From the NCBI RefSeq assembly GCF_034931305.1, contig NZ_JAYGHY010000008.1:22515-86514 (forward strand): a stretch of DNA of 64,000 nt. The letters run 5' to 3'. Positions 31,815-40,519 of this stretch are shown one piece after another. Below the pieces are notes generated by a model. It was not told the origin of the DNA, made no database searches, and saw nothing but the letters and a program-made list of their open reading frames with translations. Both the position numbers and the translations under genes were made by a program. The stretch comes from Cyanobium gracile_A. Lineage in GTDB: Bacteria > Cyanobacteriota > Cyanobacteriia > PCC-6307 > Cyanobiaceae. Each line of letters starts with the position of its first letter. Positions within the stretch are counted from its first letter, which is position 1.

Positions 31815-32910
31815 GCACGATCGCCGCGCCCTGGGCCGGCGGCTCACCGAACTCCAGGTGCACGGGGTGGTCGACCCGGCGGTGCCCGGCAACCCCGGCC
31901 GCCGCGGCGGCGCCGGTCCGTCCGACCACCGCGCCCTCAGCATCGACGGCACCACGGTGATGGTGCCCGTCTACAACGCCATCGCCGGCAGCTCGCCCTA
32001 CCGGCTGGAATCCGCCGCCAGCGGCGGCCTGCAGGTGAGCGACGCCGCCACAGCCCTTGCCGTGGAGACCCCGCCCGAGCCGCGCTTCTACGCCCTGGCC
32101 ACCGCCGAGGGCATCCCCTACCGCTCCATCGCCCTGCTGCACGGCCGGGACGTGCTGGCCACCACGCTCCTGCAGACCTGCATCCGTTTCCGCGACCGGC
32201 GCCAGTCGTGCCAGTTCTGCGCCATCGAGCAGTCGCTGGAGGATGGCCGCACCCTCGTGCGAAAGACGCCCGAGCAGGTGGCGGAGGTGGCCGAAGCGGC
32301 CGTGCGCCTCGATGGCGTGCGCCAGCTGGTGCTCACCACCGGCACCCCCAACAGCGACGACCGGGGCGCCCGACTGATGGCCGAGACCGCCGCCGCCGTC
32401 AAGTCCCGGGTGGACCTGCCGATCCAGGCCCAGTGCGAGCCCCCCGACGACCCCGCCTGGTACGGCCGCATGAAGGACGCCGGCGTCGACAGCCTGGGCA
32501 TGCACCTCGAGGTGGTGGAAGAGGAGGTGCGGCGGCGGATCCTGCCGGGCAAGTCTGAGCTGGGACTGGAGCGCTACATGGAGGCCTTTGCCGCGGCGGT
32601 GGCGGTGTTCGGCCGCGGCCAGGTGTCCACCTACCTGCTGGCGGGGCTGGGGGACAGCGCCGCGTCGCTGATCGCGGTGAGCGAACGGCTGATCGCCCTG
32701 GGGGTCTACCCCTTCGTCGTGCCCTTCGTGCCGATCGCCGGCACCCCCCTGGAGGCCCATCCCGCCCCCTCCACCGACTTCATGGTGGCGGTGTACACGG
32801 CGGTGGGCGACCGGTTGCGGGCCTCCGACCTGCGCTCCGAGGCCATGGCGGCCGGCTGCGCCAAGTGCGGCGCCTGCTCGGCCCTGTCCCTGTTCGAAGC
32901 CACCCCCTGA
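31807..32910 (+). CDS. nitD: Radical SAM protein, MSMEG_0568/Sll0785 family
   Basis: 367 residues. The cluster-binding cysteines are C125, C135 and C138 (QTCIRFRDRRQSCQFCAIEQ), a C-x9-C-x2-C spacing in place of the usual C-x3-C-x2-C. The C-terminus has extra cysteines, AAGCAKCGACSAL, that could hold a second cluster. It presumably performs a radical step on the nitrogen substrate of the Nit1C pathway; the reaction is not known. Followed after eight bases by the GNAT gene. Confidence 0.9.
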   Translation: MAEHDRRALGRRLTELQVHGVVDPAVPGNPGRRGGAGPSDHRALSIDGTTVMVPVYNAIAGSSPYRLESAASGGLQVSDAATALAVETPPEPRFYALATAEGIPYRSIALLHGRDVLATTLLQTCIRFRDRRQSCQFCAIEQSLEDGRTLVRKTPEQVAEVAEAAVRLDGVRQLVLTTGTPNSDDRGARLMAETAAAVKSRVDLPIQAQCEPPDDPAWYGRMKDAGVDSLGMHLEVVEEEVRRRILPGKSELGLERYMEAFAAAVAVFGRGQVSTYLLAGLGDSAASLIAVSERLIALGVYPFVVPFVPIAGTPLEAHPAPSTDFMVAVYTAVGDRLRASDLRSEAMAAGCAKCGACSALSLFEATP

Positions 32911-32918
32911 GCGCGGCC

Positions 32919-33572
32919 ATGTTCTTCATCGACCCCTCCAGCCACGACATCGGCCGCAGCGCCAGCTCGGCCCCAGCCGCCTTCACCCCCTCGGTGCGGC
33001 GGGGGGTGGCCATCGAGGCCGAAGACTTCCGCCTCTCGCCCACGGCCAGTTCCCAGCGCTTCTCCTTCCACCTGCTGCGACAGGGCACACCACTGGAGGA
33101 GGGCTACTGGCAGTTGCGCAGCGCCATCTTCTGCCAGGAACAGCACCTGTTCGAGGCCACCGACCGGGATGAGAAGGATGGCCACGCCTATCCCATCGCC
33201 TCCCTCGACCACAGCGCCGGCAGCGGCAGCGGTGTGGTGGGGGTGGTGCGGATCCTGGAGGAACGGCCCCGCCTCTGGTACGGCGGCCGGCTGGGGGTGC
33301 ACGGCGACCACCGCCGCCACAACCAGATCGGCAAGGGGCTGATCTGGAAAGCGGTCACCACCGCCCACGGCTGGGGCTGCGACCGCTTCCTGGCCACGGT
33401 GCAGCTCCAGAACGTGCACTTCTTCCAGCGCCTGCACTGGACCTCGATCGACACCCTGGAGATCCGCGGCCTGCCCCACCACCTGATGGAAGCCGATCTC
33501 GCCTACTACCAGCCCGGTCACGAACGGCGCCCCCTGGCGGTGGGCGAGCCGGCGGGGGTGGCGGCGGCGTGA
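32919..33572 (+). CDS. nitE: GNAT family protein, MSMEG_0567/Sll0786 N-terminal type
   Basis: 217 residues from ATG 32919. GNAT fold with the acyl-CoA binding segment VHGDHRRHNQIGKGLIWKAV (R-x-x-G-x-G/A variant) and the EGYWQLRSAIFCQEQHLFEA N-terminal motif of this subfamily. In other bacteria it is fused to the AIR-synthase-like domain encoded by the next gene; here the two are separate but overlap by four bases (GTGA). Probably an acyltransferase in the Nit1C pathway. Confidence 0.85.
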   Translation: MFFIDPSSHDIGRSASSAPAAFTPSVRRGVAIEAEDFRLSPTASSQRFSFHLLRQGTPLEEGYWQLRSAIFCQEQHLFEATDRDEKDGHAYPIASLDHSAGSGSGVVGVVRILEERPRLWYGGRLGVHGDHRRHNQIGKGLIWKAVTTAHGWGCDRFLATVQLQNVHFFQRLHWTSIDTLEIRGLPHHLMEADLAYYQPGHERRPLAVGEPAGVAAA

Positions 33573-34567
33573 GTCGCCCCGGGCCCCAGGAACCGGACCT
33601 GGCGGCCCTGGCCGCCCGGCTGCGCCAGCTCAGCGGCCTCACCGGCAAGACCGACATCCAGTCCCCGGCGGCCACCTTCCCCCACCAGCCCTTCCCCGAG
33701 CTGGGCCCTGCCGCGGCCCTCGGCGATGACGCCGCCCTGCTGCCGCCGGTGGCTGCGCCGCTGCTGCTGGCCAGTGAGGGCATCGACCCGGCCCTGGTGG
33801 CCGCCGACCCCTGGTTCGCCGGCTGGTGCGGCGTGCTGGTGAACCTCAGCGACATCGCCGCCATGGGCGGCACGCCGATCGCGGTGGTGAACAGCCTCTG
33901 GAGCCGCAGCGCCGCCCATGGGGCGGAGGTGCTGGCGGGCCTGCGCCGGGCCTCGGAGGTGTTCGGCGTGCCGGTGGTGGGCGGCCACACCAACCTGCAC
34001 AGCCCCTACGACGCCCTGGCGGTGGCGGTGCTGGGCACGGCAGCCGGGCCGGTGCTCTCGGCCCGTGCCGCCAGAGCCGGCGACCACTGCCACCTGCTGA
34101 TCGACCCCGATGGCGGCTTCCACGGCGATTCCCTCTGCTGGGATGCGGCCACCGGCGCCGACCCCGCCCGGCTGCGGCGCCAGCTGGCCCTGATGGCGGA
34201 TCTGGCGGCCGATGGCAGCGTCCATGCCGCCAAGGACATCAGCATGGGCGGGCTGGTGGGCACCGCCGCCATGTTCTGCGAGGCGGCGGGGTGCGGCCTG
34301 CGCCTCGATCTGGCGGCGATCCATCCCCCCGAGGGAGTGGCTCTGGAACCCTGGCTCACCTGCTTTCCCAGCTTCGGCTTCCTGCTGGCCGCTCGGCCCG
34401 ATCAGGAGGGCCGGCTGGCGGAGCGGGTCGCGGCCTGCGGCGGCCTGCTGCTGGCGCAGATCGGCACGTTCACGGCGGAGCACCGGTTGGTGCTGGAGGC
34501 GGAGGGCCGACAGGAGGAGATCTGGCGCGCTGAGGCGCCGCTCACGGGCTTCGGAGCACTGTCGTGA
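33569..34567 (+). CDS. nitF: AIR synthase-related protein, Sll0787 family
   Basis: 332 residues from GTG 33569. PurM/SelD-like ATP-binding fold: ALGDDAALLPP (N-terminal ATP motif), LVNLSDIAAMGGTPIAVVNS (DIAAMGGxP, the PurM signature) and AAKDISMGGLVGTAAMFCEA. These proteins phosphorylate carbonyl oxygens before ring closure or amination, so it may activate an amide in the Nit1C pathway. Matches Sll0787 in position and length. Confidence 0.88.
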   Translation: MSRPGPQEPDLAALAARLRQLSGLTGKTDIQSPAATFPHQPFPELGPAAALGDDAALLPPVAAPLLLASEGIDPALVAADPWFAGWCGVLVNLSDIAAMGGTPIAVVNSLWSRSAAHGAEVLAGLRRASEVFGVPVVGGHTNLHSPYDALAVAVLGTAAGPVLSARAARAGDHCHLLIDPDGGFHGDSLCWDAATGADPARLRRQLALMADLAADGSVHAAKDISMGGLVGTAAMFCEAAGCGLRLDLAAIHPPEGVALEPWLTCFPSFGFLLAARPDQEGRLAERVAACGGLLLAQIGTFTAEHRLVLEAEGRQEEIWRAEAPLTGFGALS

Positions 34568-34627
34568 TGGCCACCGCAGCCGCCGCGGATCCGCTGCACA
34601 ATCGCACCGCTGGGTGGTGGGGGCGCC

Positions 34628-34903
34628 ATGCCGGAAGTTGAGCTGACGCTGGAATGGCCGGATGGGGGCAGGAGCCGCCTCTATTCGCCTTCCACCGTGA
34701 TCCTCGAGCATCTCGCCCCGGGTCAGACCGTGACGGTGGCGGAGCTGCGGGCGAAGGGCACCCTGGCGCTGCGGCAGGCCTCCGAGCGGGTGCGGGCCCG
34801 CTACGGCTTCGCCTGCACCCGTGCCGATGAGGAGGAGCGGCGGCTGCTGGAGCGGGCCGCCCCGTTCGGTGATCGGGAACGGGTGGGCATCCTGAGCGCC
34901 TAG
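34628..34903 (+). CDS. nitG: MSMEG_0570/Sll0788-type nitrogen starvation protein
   Basis: 91 residues. MPEVELTLEWPDGGRSRLYS then PSTVI and RARYGFACTRADEEERRLLE match the small MSMEG_0570 family of Nit1C clusters. Soluble, no motifs suggesting catalysis. Last gene of the operon, 60 bases after nitF; its end overlaps the convergent TMEM175-type gene by four bases. Confidence 0.85.
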   Translation: MPEVELTLEWPDGGRSRLYSPSTVILEHLAPGQTVTVAELRAKGTLALRQASERVRARYGFACTRADEEERRLLERAAPFGDRERVGILSA

Positions 34904-35475
34904 TCGGACAGGACCCGCTCGATGCGGCGATCGGGGATGAGCCACATCAGGGCCACCAGCGCATAGATCGCCTGGGCGAGGGCCGGGGAGCGCAGGCTCG
35001 CCAGCATCGCCACCAGATAAAGCGTCAGGGAGGTGTGTCCCTTCCAGTCGCGACCCACGGCGCGGCGCAGCAGGGAGTCGGGGCCCTGGCTGGCGATGAT
35101 TCGCCCCTGGAGGATGAAATAGGCCACAGCCGCCATGACCATGACCGCCCCGTAGAGGGCCGCCGGCGCGATCGCCCGGTGGTTCTGGCCCATCCAGCCG
35201 GTGGCGAAGGGCACCAGCGACAACCAGAACAACAGATGCAGGTTGGCCAGCAGCACCGGGCCGCTGACGCGCTGCAGCGTGTGCAGCATGTGGTGGTGAT
35301 TGTTCCAGTAGATGCCGATATAGACGAAGCTGAGCAGATAACTCAGGAAGACGGGGATCAGGGGCGCCAGGGCCGCCGGCTCGGTGTCGTGGGGCACCTT
35401 GATCTCCAGCACCATGATCGTGATGACGATGGCCAGGACGCCGTCACTGAAGGCCTCCAGGCGGTTGGTGTTCAT
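34900..35475 (-). CDS. TMEM175-type potassium channel (DUF1211)
   Basis: 191 residues from ATG 35475. The first helix has the family signature NTNRLEAFSDGVLAIVITIM (RxxxFSDxVxAIxxT), which lines the pore in TMEM175 channels; five further membrane segments follow, including WNNHHHMLHTLQRVSGPVLL. Bacterial members are K+-selective tetramers with one such bundle per subunit. No cytoplasmic regulatory domain is present. Confidence 0.88.
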   Translation of the reverse strand: MNTNRLEAFSDGVLAIVITIMVLEIKVPHDTEPAALAPLIPVFLSYLLSFVYIGIYWNNHHHMLHTLQRVSGPVLLANLHLLFWLSLVPFATGWMGQNHRAIAPAALYGAVMVMAAVAYFILQGRIIASQGPDSLLRRAVGRDWKGHTSLTLYLVAMLASLRSPALAQAIYALVALMWLIPDRRIERVLSD

Positions 35476-35682
35476 GACGGCCAGCAAGCGGATCTGGCTG
35501 CTTATGGCAGAAGCGAAGCAGAGTGCAGCAAAAAAGAAATGAATCGCTACAGAGCCCAAACAGCCTGACATCACTGAATCAGCGACGGTCGCTGCATCCT
35601 GCGGGCCCCGATGGCGGCATCAGCCGTCTACGCGGAGCTGGAAGCTCGGTAAAGAAGGGAGGCACCCCCTTTGAAGCCAGAC

Positions 35683-36024
35683 ATGATGAGAATTTCCATC
35701 CGAAGACGCCTGCTGTCGCTGGCCGCTGTGGCCGCCCTGGTTGTCACCCTGATGATCCAATGGCCCGCCACGGCCATGGCCAGCCAGGCCCCCTTCTTCG
35801 CCGCCATGACAGACAAGATGAGCGCCCAAGCCAAAGGAGCCGAAGGCAAGCTGCAATCCGCCTACGGTGAAATCACCGGCGATACGGGCCAACAGGTGAA
35901 AGGAAAGGCCAAGCAGGTTCAGGCCTCCGCCATGAACGCGAAAGCAGCCGTGAAGGACGGCGCCAAGGCCACAGCCCGCAAGGCCAGTGATGCCGCCGAC
36001 AAGCTGGCGGACAAGATCAAGTAA
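35683..36024 (+). CDS. Exported CsbD-like stress protein
   Basis: 113 residues from ATG 35683 (ATG 35686 possible). A basic N-terminus and hydrophobic stretch (RRRLLSLAAVAALVVTLMIQ) form a signal peptide or anchor, followed by a CsbD-like domain (AQAKGAEGKLQSAYGEITGD, QQVKGKAKQVQASAMNAKAA) and a Lys/Ala-rich helix resembling LEA repeats. CsbD proteins are general stress proteins of unknown mechanism. Likely in one transcript with the tiny membrane protein 42 bases downstream. Confidence 0.8.
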   Translation: MMRISIRRRLLSLAAVAALVVTLMIQWPATAMASQAPFFAAMTDKMSAQAKGAEGKLQSAYGEITGDTGQQVKGKAKQVQASAMNAKAAVKDGAKATARKASDAADKLADKIK

Positions 36025-36066
36025 GCACCATTCCGACCCATTCACCCCTATCCAAAGGAGATCCCA

Positions 36067-36213
36067 ATGCTGGAATCAATCGCCGTCATTCTGGTGATTC
36101 TCTGGTTGCTCGGACTGGTGACGTCCTACACCATGAGCGGCTTCATCCATGTCCTGCTGGTCATCGCCTTGATCGTCATTGTGTCCCGGCTGCTCAGCGG
36201 CCGGGCCGTATGA
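36067..36213 (+). CDS. Lmo0937-family small membrane protein
   Basis: 48 residues, MLESIAVILVILWLLGLVTS then YTMSGFIHVLLVIALIVIVS and RLLSGRAV: two membrane helices joined by a short loop with SGFIH, the Lmo0937/DUF5670 pattern. A strong AGGAG ribosome site lies seven bases upstream. Such proteins accompany CsbD and envelope-stress genes. Confidence 0.85.
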   Translation: MLESIAVILVILWLLGLVTSYTMSGFIHVLLVIALIVIVSRLLSGRAV

Positions 36214-36233
36214 CATCAAGGCGATTCCCGGAC

Positions 36234-37067
36234 TCACAGGTCCTTGGTCAGGCGTTGCCGCAACTTGAGCAGCGCCTTTCGCTCCACATGCTGCACCTTG
36301 TGCTTGGACATCCCGATGGACGTCCCGATCTGGGCCAGCGACGGAGCAGCGTCTTCGGCATAACGAAGCTGCAGCACCTGACGTTCCGTGGGGTTCAGCA
36401 GAGTGAGGGCACCATGGAGCCAGTGGTAGTCGTCCTGAAGACCGGGCTCGCTGGGATCACCGATCAGATCGGTCAGCGACACCTCCCCATCGGCACTTCC
36501 GAGGGTCTGATCAAGGGAGAGGGTCTGCAGGTCGTGGGACGCCTGAAGCACGGTCTCCAGCCGTTTGACGCTCTCCCCCAGTTCGGATCCGATCTCTGCC
36601 AACGACAGGGGCTGGGGCGAGGCCATGCGAAGCGTGTGAACCTTGCGGGCCAGGGCCGCCATCTGGGGCGGCACCCGGATCAGCCCCGTCGTCTCCTGGA
36701 GATGGCGGTGCACCGACTGGCGGATCCACCAGGAGCCGTAGGTGGAAAACCTGCAGCCCCGCTCGGGAAGGAAACGCTCCACGGCACGGATCAGGCCAAG
36801 GTTGCCGGCCTGCACCACATCCATCGGGTCCAGATGCATCAGACGGATGCGGTTGTGCTGCTGCTTGCAGAGGGACACCACCAGACGCAGGTTTCCCGTC
36901 ACCATGCGCGCGAAAGCCCGTCGCCCCCGCCGTTCCAGCCCAGGGCCCGGAGCCGGGTGGGACCGCCAGCCCTGCACCAGGGCACCGAGATGCAGTTCCT
37001 CGGATGGCGTCAGCAGGGGAATACGACCGATTGTGCGCAGATAATCGCCGAAGCAATCAGAAGCCAT
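36234..37067 (-). CDS. Alternative sigma-70 family factor (group 2-like)
   Basis: 277 residues from ATG 37067; an in-frame ATG at 37178 would add a Cys-rich 37-residue extension. Region 1.2 (FGDYLRTIGRIPLLTPSEEL), region 2 (NLRLVVSLCKQQHN, MDVVQAGNLGLIRAVERFLP, CRFSTYGSWWIRQSVHRHL), region 3 (IGSELGESVKRLETVL) and region 4 (LNPTERQVLQLRYAEDAAPS, LAQIGTSIGMSKHKVQHVE) are all present. Region 2.3-2.4 is close to primary-type factors, so it probably reads similar promoters under stress. Neighbouring small stress genes may be targets. Confidence 0.9.
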   Translation of the reverse strand: MASDCFGDYLRTIGRIPLLTPSEELHLGALVQGWRSHPAPGPGLERRGRRAFARMVTGNLRLVVSLCKQQHNRIRLMHLDPMDVVQAGNLGLIRAVERFLPERGCRFSTYGSWWIRQSVHRHLQETTGLIRVPPQMAALARKVHTLRMASPQPLSLAEIGSELGESVKRLETVLQASHDLQTLSLDQTLGSADGEVSLTDLIGDPSEPGLQDDYHWLHGALTLLNPTERQVLQLRYAEDAAPSLAQIGTSIGMSKHKVQHVERKALLKLRQRLTKDL

Positions 37068-37344
37068 CAGCCGAGGGGAAGAGCGACTCTCAACCCTCTC
37101 ACCGAGGAATGACTTTTGCAGCAGAAAGTCCTCTTCAGCAGCGCATTCACAGCAGAGAGCTGCATGAGAATCCGCCAAGCCGATGACGCTCTGTGTCTCT
37201 GGCAGACTTACCTCTCTGAGAAGCGTCTAGAACCAGGAAGGACGCTGCAGTGGCAACCGGATGCAGGCCTGAGCGGGACTACAGGACGCCAGCATCAAGT
37301 GAAGCCACTTTTCCATCCACACCAGCCAAGAAGGAAAACGATCC

Positions 37345-37536
37345 ATGTCTCTTGTTTCGCTCATCATCACCCTGATTGTCGTTGGAGTCCTGCTGTGGCT
37401 CATCAACACCTACATCCCGATGGATGCCAAGATCAAACGCATCTTGAACATCGTTGTTGTTGTGGCCGTCGTGGTGTGGCTCCTCAACCTGCTGGGCCTG
37501 ATGGACTCGCTTCGGGGGATTCGCGTCGGTCGATGA
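37345..37536 (+). CDS. Thivi_2564-family small membrane protein
   Basis: 63 residues: MSLVSLIITLIVVGVLLWLI, NTYIPMDAKIKRILNIVVVV, AVVVWLLNLLGLMDSL. Two membrane helices around the YIPMDxxIKxIL motif typical of this family. AGAAGGA lies just upstream as ribosome site. Function unknown; often next to stress genes. Confidence 0.83.
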   Translation: MSLVSLIITLIVVGVLLWLINTYIPMDAKIKRILNIVVVVAVVVWLLNLLGLMDSLRGIRVGR

Positions 37537-37564
37537 GAACGCCCCCTGCAGTGGCGCCAGCGCC

Positions 37565-39223
37565 TCACGTCTCCGGCTTCGGAACCGTGCTGGCGTTGCC
37601 GTTCCGGATGGCGTGATAGCCCGGCGAGAGAATTTCCACGTCGGCGGCGGCGAACTGATCCTGCAGGGCCGCCAGGACCTGGGAGAGACACTGCCGGTAG
37701 GACTCGGCATCGCGGACGAAGGCGGTGAGCTCATAGCTGATGTGGAAATCGTTCAGAGCCGTCTGCAGAACGAAGGGCTCGATCTCCTTGGTGATGCCCT
37801 CCACGCTGGCTGCCGCCGCCAGCATCAATTCGTGCACCTTGCGCCAGGGCACGTCGTAGCCGATCGTGATCGTGGTGGCGATGGCAACCGGCTGCCGGAT
37901 CTCCCGCCGCGAGAAGCTGTAGTTCACCACCGACGACCCGATCACCGAAGCATTGGGGATGCTCACCAGTTCGTTGCGTGGGGTCTGCAACCGCGTCACC
38001 AGCAGGGCCCGATCCTGCACCACACCGACGGTGCCGTTGATGTCCACCCGGTCCCCCTCGCGGAAAGCCCGGGTGTAGATCAGCATCAGGCCGCTGATGA
38101 TGTTGGTGGCAACGGCACTGGAGCCCAGCGCGGCCAGAGCACCTAGTAGCAGGCCCGCCCCCTGGAAGGCCTTGCTGTCGGAGCCGGGGATGTAGGGATA
38201 GGCGAGGATCAATCCAATCAGAATGATGAGAATGGCGGCGAGCCTGCCGGTGGGCAAGGCCCACTCCCTGTAGAAACCGGGGATACGGAGCCGACCGTGA
38301 TCCAGCGCCTTGAACCACACATTGCTGGCCCTGACCAGGAGAATGGTGATCGTCAGGATCACGCCAATCGAGAGGACGTTGGGGATGGAGCTGACAACCC
38401 CGCCGATGAAGCCCGTCACCACTCCCAGGATCTGGGCACGTAGCCCATCGGCGATGCTCCTGGTTGGCGGGAAAAACCCCAGCAACAGGGGAATCAACAT
38501 GTAACTGATCAGCAGCAGCACACTCCAATGAATTGTGCGCCGCAATCCTTGGAAGAGACTGCGGAGCTGCTTGGTCTCGGCCACCTGGGCCCGGCCGAAT
38601 CGGGTCAGACGCTGCAACAGGAACGTGGATCGTTCCGCGATCCACTGATCCGCCCAGCGATTCACGGCCAGTTGCCCTCTCCACCAGAGGATGTAAATCC
38701 CCAGCACCAGGGCCGCCAGGGCGGTTCCGTTCAGCCAGGCCCCCAGGGTGTGGCTCTCGCGGTAGCTGGCGATGGCCTCCTGGAGCTGGTTGCGATACCG
38801 CTCCCCCAGTTGCTGTCGGCTGATGCCGAAGCAGGCAGCCGAGCGCGCATCAATGGCCATCTGCCTTGTAAATCCCTCGGGACTCGCGATGCCGATCACC
38901 GTGTAGGGGTCCTCGTCCCGTAAGGCCAGCTGGTCCGGGCTGAAGCTGGAATCGCGGGCCAGCCCCAGAAGTTTTTCATCGGCATCGCGGATGTAGTCGT
39001 CGAGTCGCCGCGCCGCCGGCGCCCGGCGGATCTCCAGCACCTTCTTGCCGTCCAGGCTGACGAAGCCGGGGGTGCTCTCGCACCCGGAGGCAGGCAGAGG
39101 CGGGACGGTGGTTTCCTCAGCGGAGATCGGCGGTGCCAGGCCCGCTATCAACTGCAGAACCAGCAGGGAACCGGCAAGTACACGCCAAAGCCCGCCGGTT
39201 CGGGGCCACTTCAGTGCAGGCAT
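37565..39223 (-). CDS. MscS-type mechanosensitive channel (copy 1)
   Basis: 552 residues from ATG 39223. Signal peptide, a periplasmic domain with two cysteines (ASGCESTPG, SAACFGIS), then membrane segments and the MscS core: pore helix AGLLLGALAALGSSAVATNI, beta domain FREGDRVDINGTVGVVQDRA, SIPNASVIGSSVVNYSF and a C-terminal alpha/beta domain. MscS channels release solutes on hypo-osmotic shock. Copy 2 at 40503-42158 is closely related throughout, and the last 20 residues are almost identical. The stretch 39224-39649 upstream holds no gene I can support. Confidence 0.9.
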   Translation of the reverse strand: MPALKWPRTGGLWRVLAGSLLVLQLIAGLAPPISAEETTVPPLPASGCESTPGFVSLDGKKVLEIRRAPAARRLDDYIRDADEKLLGLARDSSFSPDQLALRDEDPYTVIGIASPEGFTRQMAIDARSAACFGISRQQLGERYRNQLQEAIASYRESHTLGAWLNGTALAALVLGIYILWWRGQLAVNRWADQWIAERSTFLLQRLTRFGRAQVAETKQLRSLFQGLRRTIHWSVLLLISYMLIPLLLGFFPPTRSIADGLRAQILGVVTGFIGGVVSSIPNVLSIGVILTITILLVRASNVWFKALDHGRLRIPGFYREWALPTGRLAAILIILIGLILAYPYIPGSDSKAFQGAGLLLGALAALGSSAVATNIISGLMLIYTRAFREGDRVDINGTVGVVQDRALLVTRLQTPRNELVSIPNASVIGSSVVNYSFSRREIRQPVAIATTITIGYDVPWRKVHELMLAAAASVEGITKEIEPFVLQTALNDFHISYELTAFVRDAESYRQCLSQVLAALQDQFAAADVEILSPGYHAIRNGNASTVPKPET

Positions 39224-39649
39224 CGACGAGGAGAGCAGCCATCCTCCGAATTGTGGGGATTCACGCGGTCTCCTCCCACCTCCACAACAAGGCGACACAC
39301 CGTCCCGGATTCCGATGCAGCGTGGGCGTGCCAGGCGCTGCCAGGGATGGAACGGCTGGCGCCCTGGCCAACCCATGGGGCCAGCTGGTCGCTCAGAAGC
39401 TCAAACCCCTTCCGTTGCGGGCTTCGTCGCCGACATCCGAACGTTCCTGAATGTTGTTTCAGCACGTGAGTCCGCCGCGGAGCGGGAGCTCGAGCCGCCC
39501 GATGAACCTCAACAACGAACGGGCCCAGGAGCGCATCCGGCGTGACGACTTTCTATCCATCGATGGGTTTTCCATCGGTGTCTGTCGCCCTCCCGTTGAT
39601 CGGCACCATGGCCCTTGTGCGGGTGCTCACAGGTGCCAAAGTCCCCTGA
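39224..39649. other. Intergenic stretch without recognised content
   Basis: 426 bases between the divergent MscS (copy 1) and BASS genes. Several short open frames exist but none has convincing composition. It must contain both promoters; I could not place them. Confidence 0.55.
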
Positions 39650-40519
39650 ATGATGCCCCAAGCCACCTCCCTGCTGATCGGTGCCACCCTGTTCGCGATC
39701 ATGTTCGCGCTGGGGCTGGGTCTCAGCGGAGACACCTTTCGGATGCTGAAACACCAACCCGGCCTCCTGGGCCGGTTGCTGATCGGCACCTGCGTTCTCG
39801 TTCCTCTGGTGGCCCTGGGGCTGCTGAAGCTGCCCATCAGCCAGGGCCTCAGTGAGCCGGCCCGTTTCGCCATCGCCTTGATGGCGGTCTGCCCCAGCGC
39901 TCCACTCACCCTGCGCAAGGCCGGAAAGAAGGGAGGGAGCAGCGATCTGGCCGCCCGCCTGCAGGTGTCCGCCGCGGCTCTGGCCATCCTCTCGATTCCC
40001 CTGATGGCGGAGCTCTTCACCCAGTCCTTCGGCATTCGCGGCTGGGACATCGGGCCCAGGGAGGTGGCCGTTCAGATCGGCAAGGCCCAGCTGCTGCCGC
40101 TGGCCTGCGGGTTACTGGTGCGGCACCGGTGTCCAGCCTGGTCGCAGCGGTGGGAGGGAGCTTTCGACAAGCTGGCCAATGGCCTGCTGCTGCTGGTGAT
40201 CCTGGCCGTGCTGGCCAAGACGGGCCTGCTCCTGATTCCCTTCCTGGGCCGCAACCTGCTGGCGCTCGCAGCCATGGGGGTGCTGGTGGCCGCCTCGCTG
40301 GTAATCGGCCATCTGCTGGCCGGCAGGGATCCCCAGACCCAGACCACCACGGCCCTGGTGACCTCGATGCGCAATCCCGGCCTGGCCCTGCTGTTCGCCA
40401 GCACCTATGCCCCCACGATGGTGGGCTTGAAGCTCGCCGTCCTGGCGTATGTGGTGATGACGGTGCTTCTGTCGATTCCGTACCTGCAATGGCGCCAGCG
40501 GGTCAGGCGTCCGGCTTAG
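39650..40519 (+). CDS. Bile acid:sodium symporter (BASS) family transporter
   Basis: 289 residues from ATG 39650 (ATG 39653 also possible), with nine to ten hydrophobic segments. Family features are FAIMFALGLGLSGDTFRMLK at the start, a helix-breaking ALMAVCPSAPLTLRKAGKKG in the core and TALVTSMRNPGLALLFAST. BASS proteins move organic anions with Na+ (bicarbonate in SbtA-unrelated BicA-like cases, pyruvate, bile acids). It lies between the two MscS paralogues, converging with copy 2 by a 17-base overlap. Confidence 0.82.
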   Translation: MMPQATSLLIGATLFAIMFALGLGLSGDTFRMLKHQPGLLGRLLIGTCVLVPLVALGLLKLPISQGLSEPARFAIALMAVCPSAPLTLRKAGKKGGSSDLAARLQVSAAALAILSIPLMAELFTQSFGIRGWDIGPREVAVQIGKAQLLPLACGLLVRHRCPAWSQRWEGAFDKLANGLLLLVILAVLAKTGLLLIPFLGRNLLALAAMGVLVAASLVIGHLLAGRDPQTQTTTALVTSMRNPGLALLFASTYAPTMVGLKLAVLAYVVMTVLLSIPYLQWRQRVRRPA

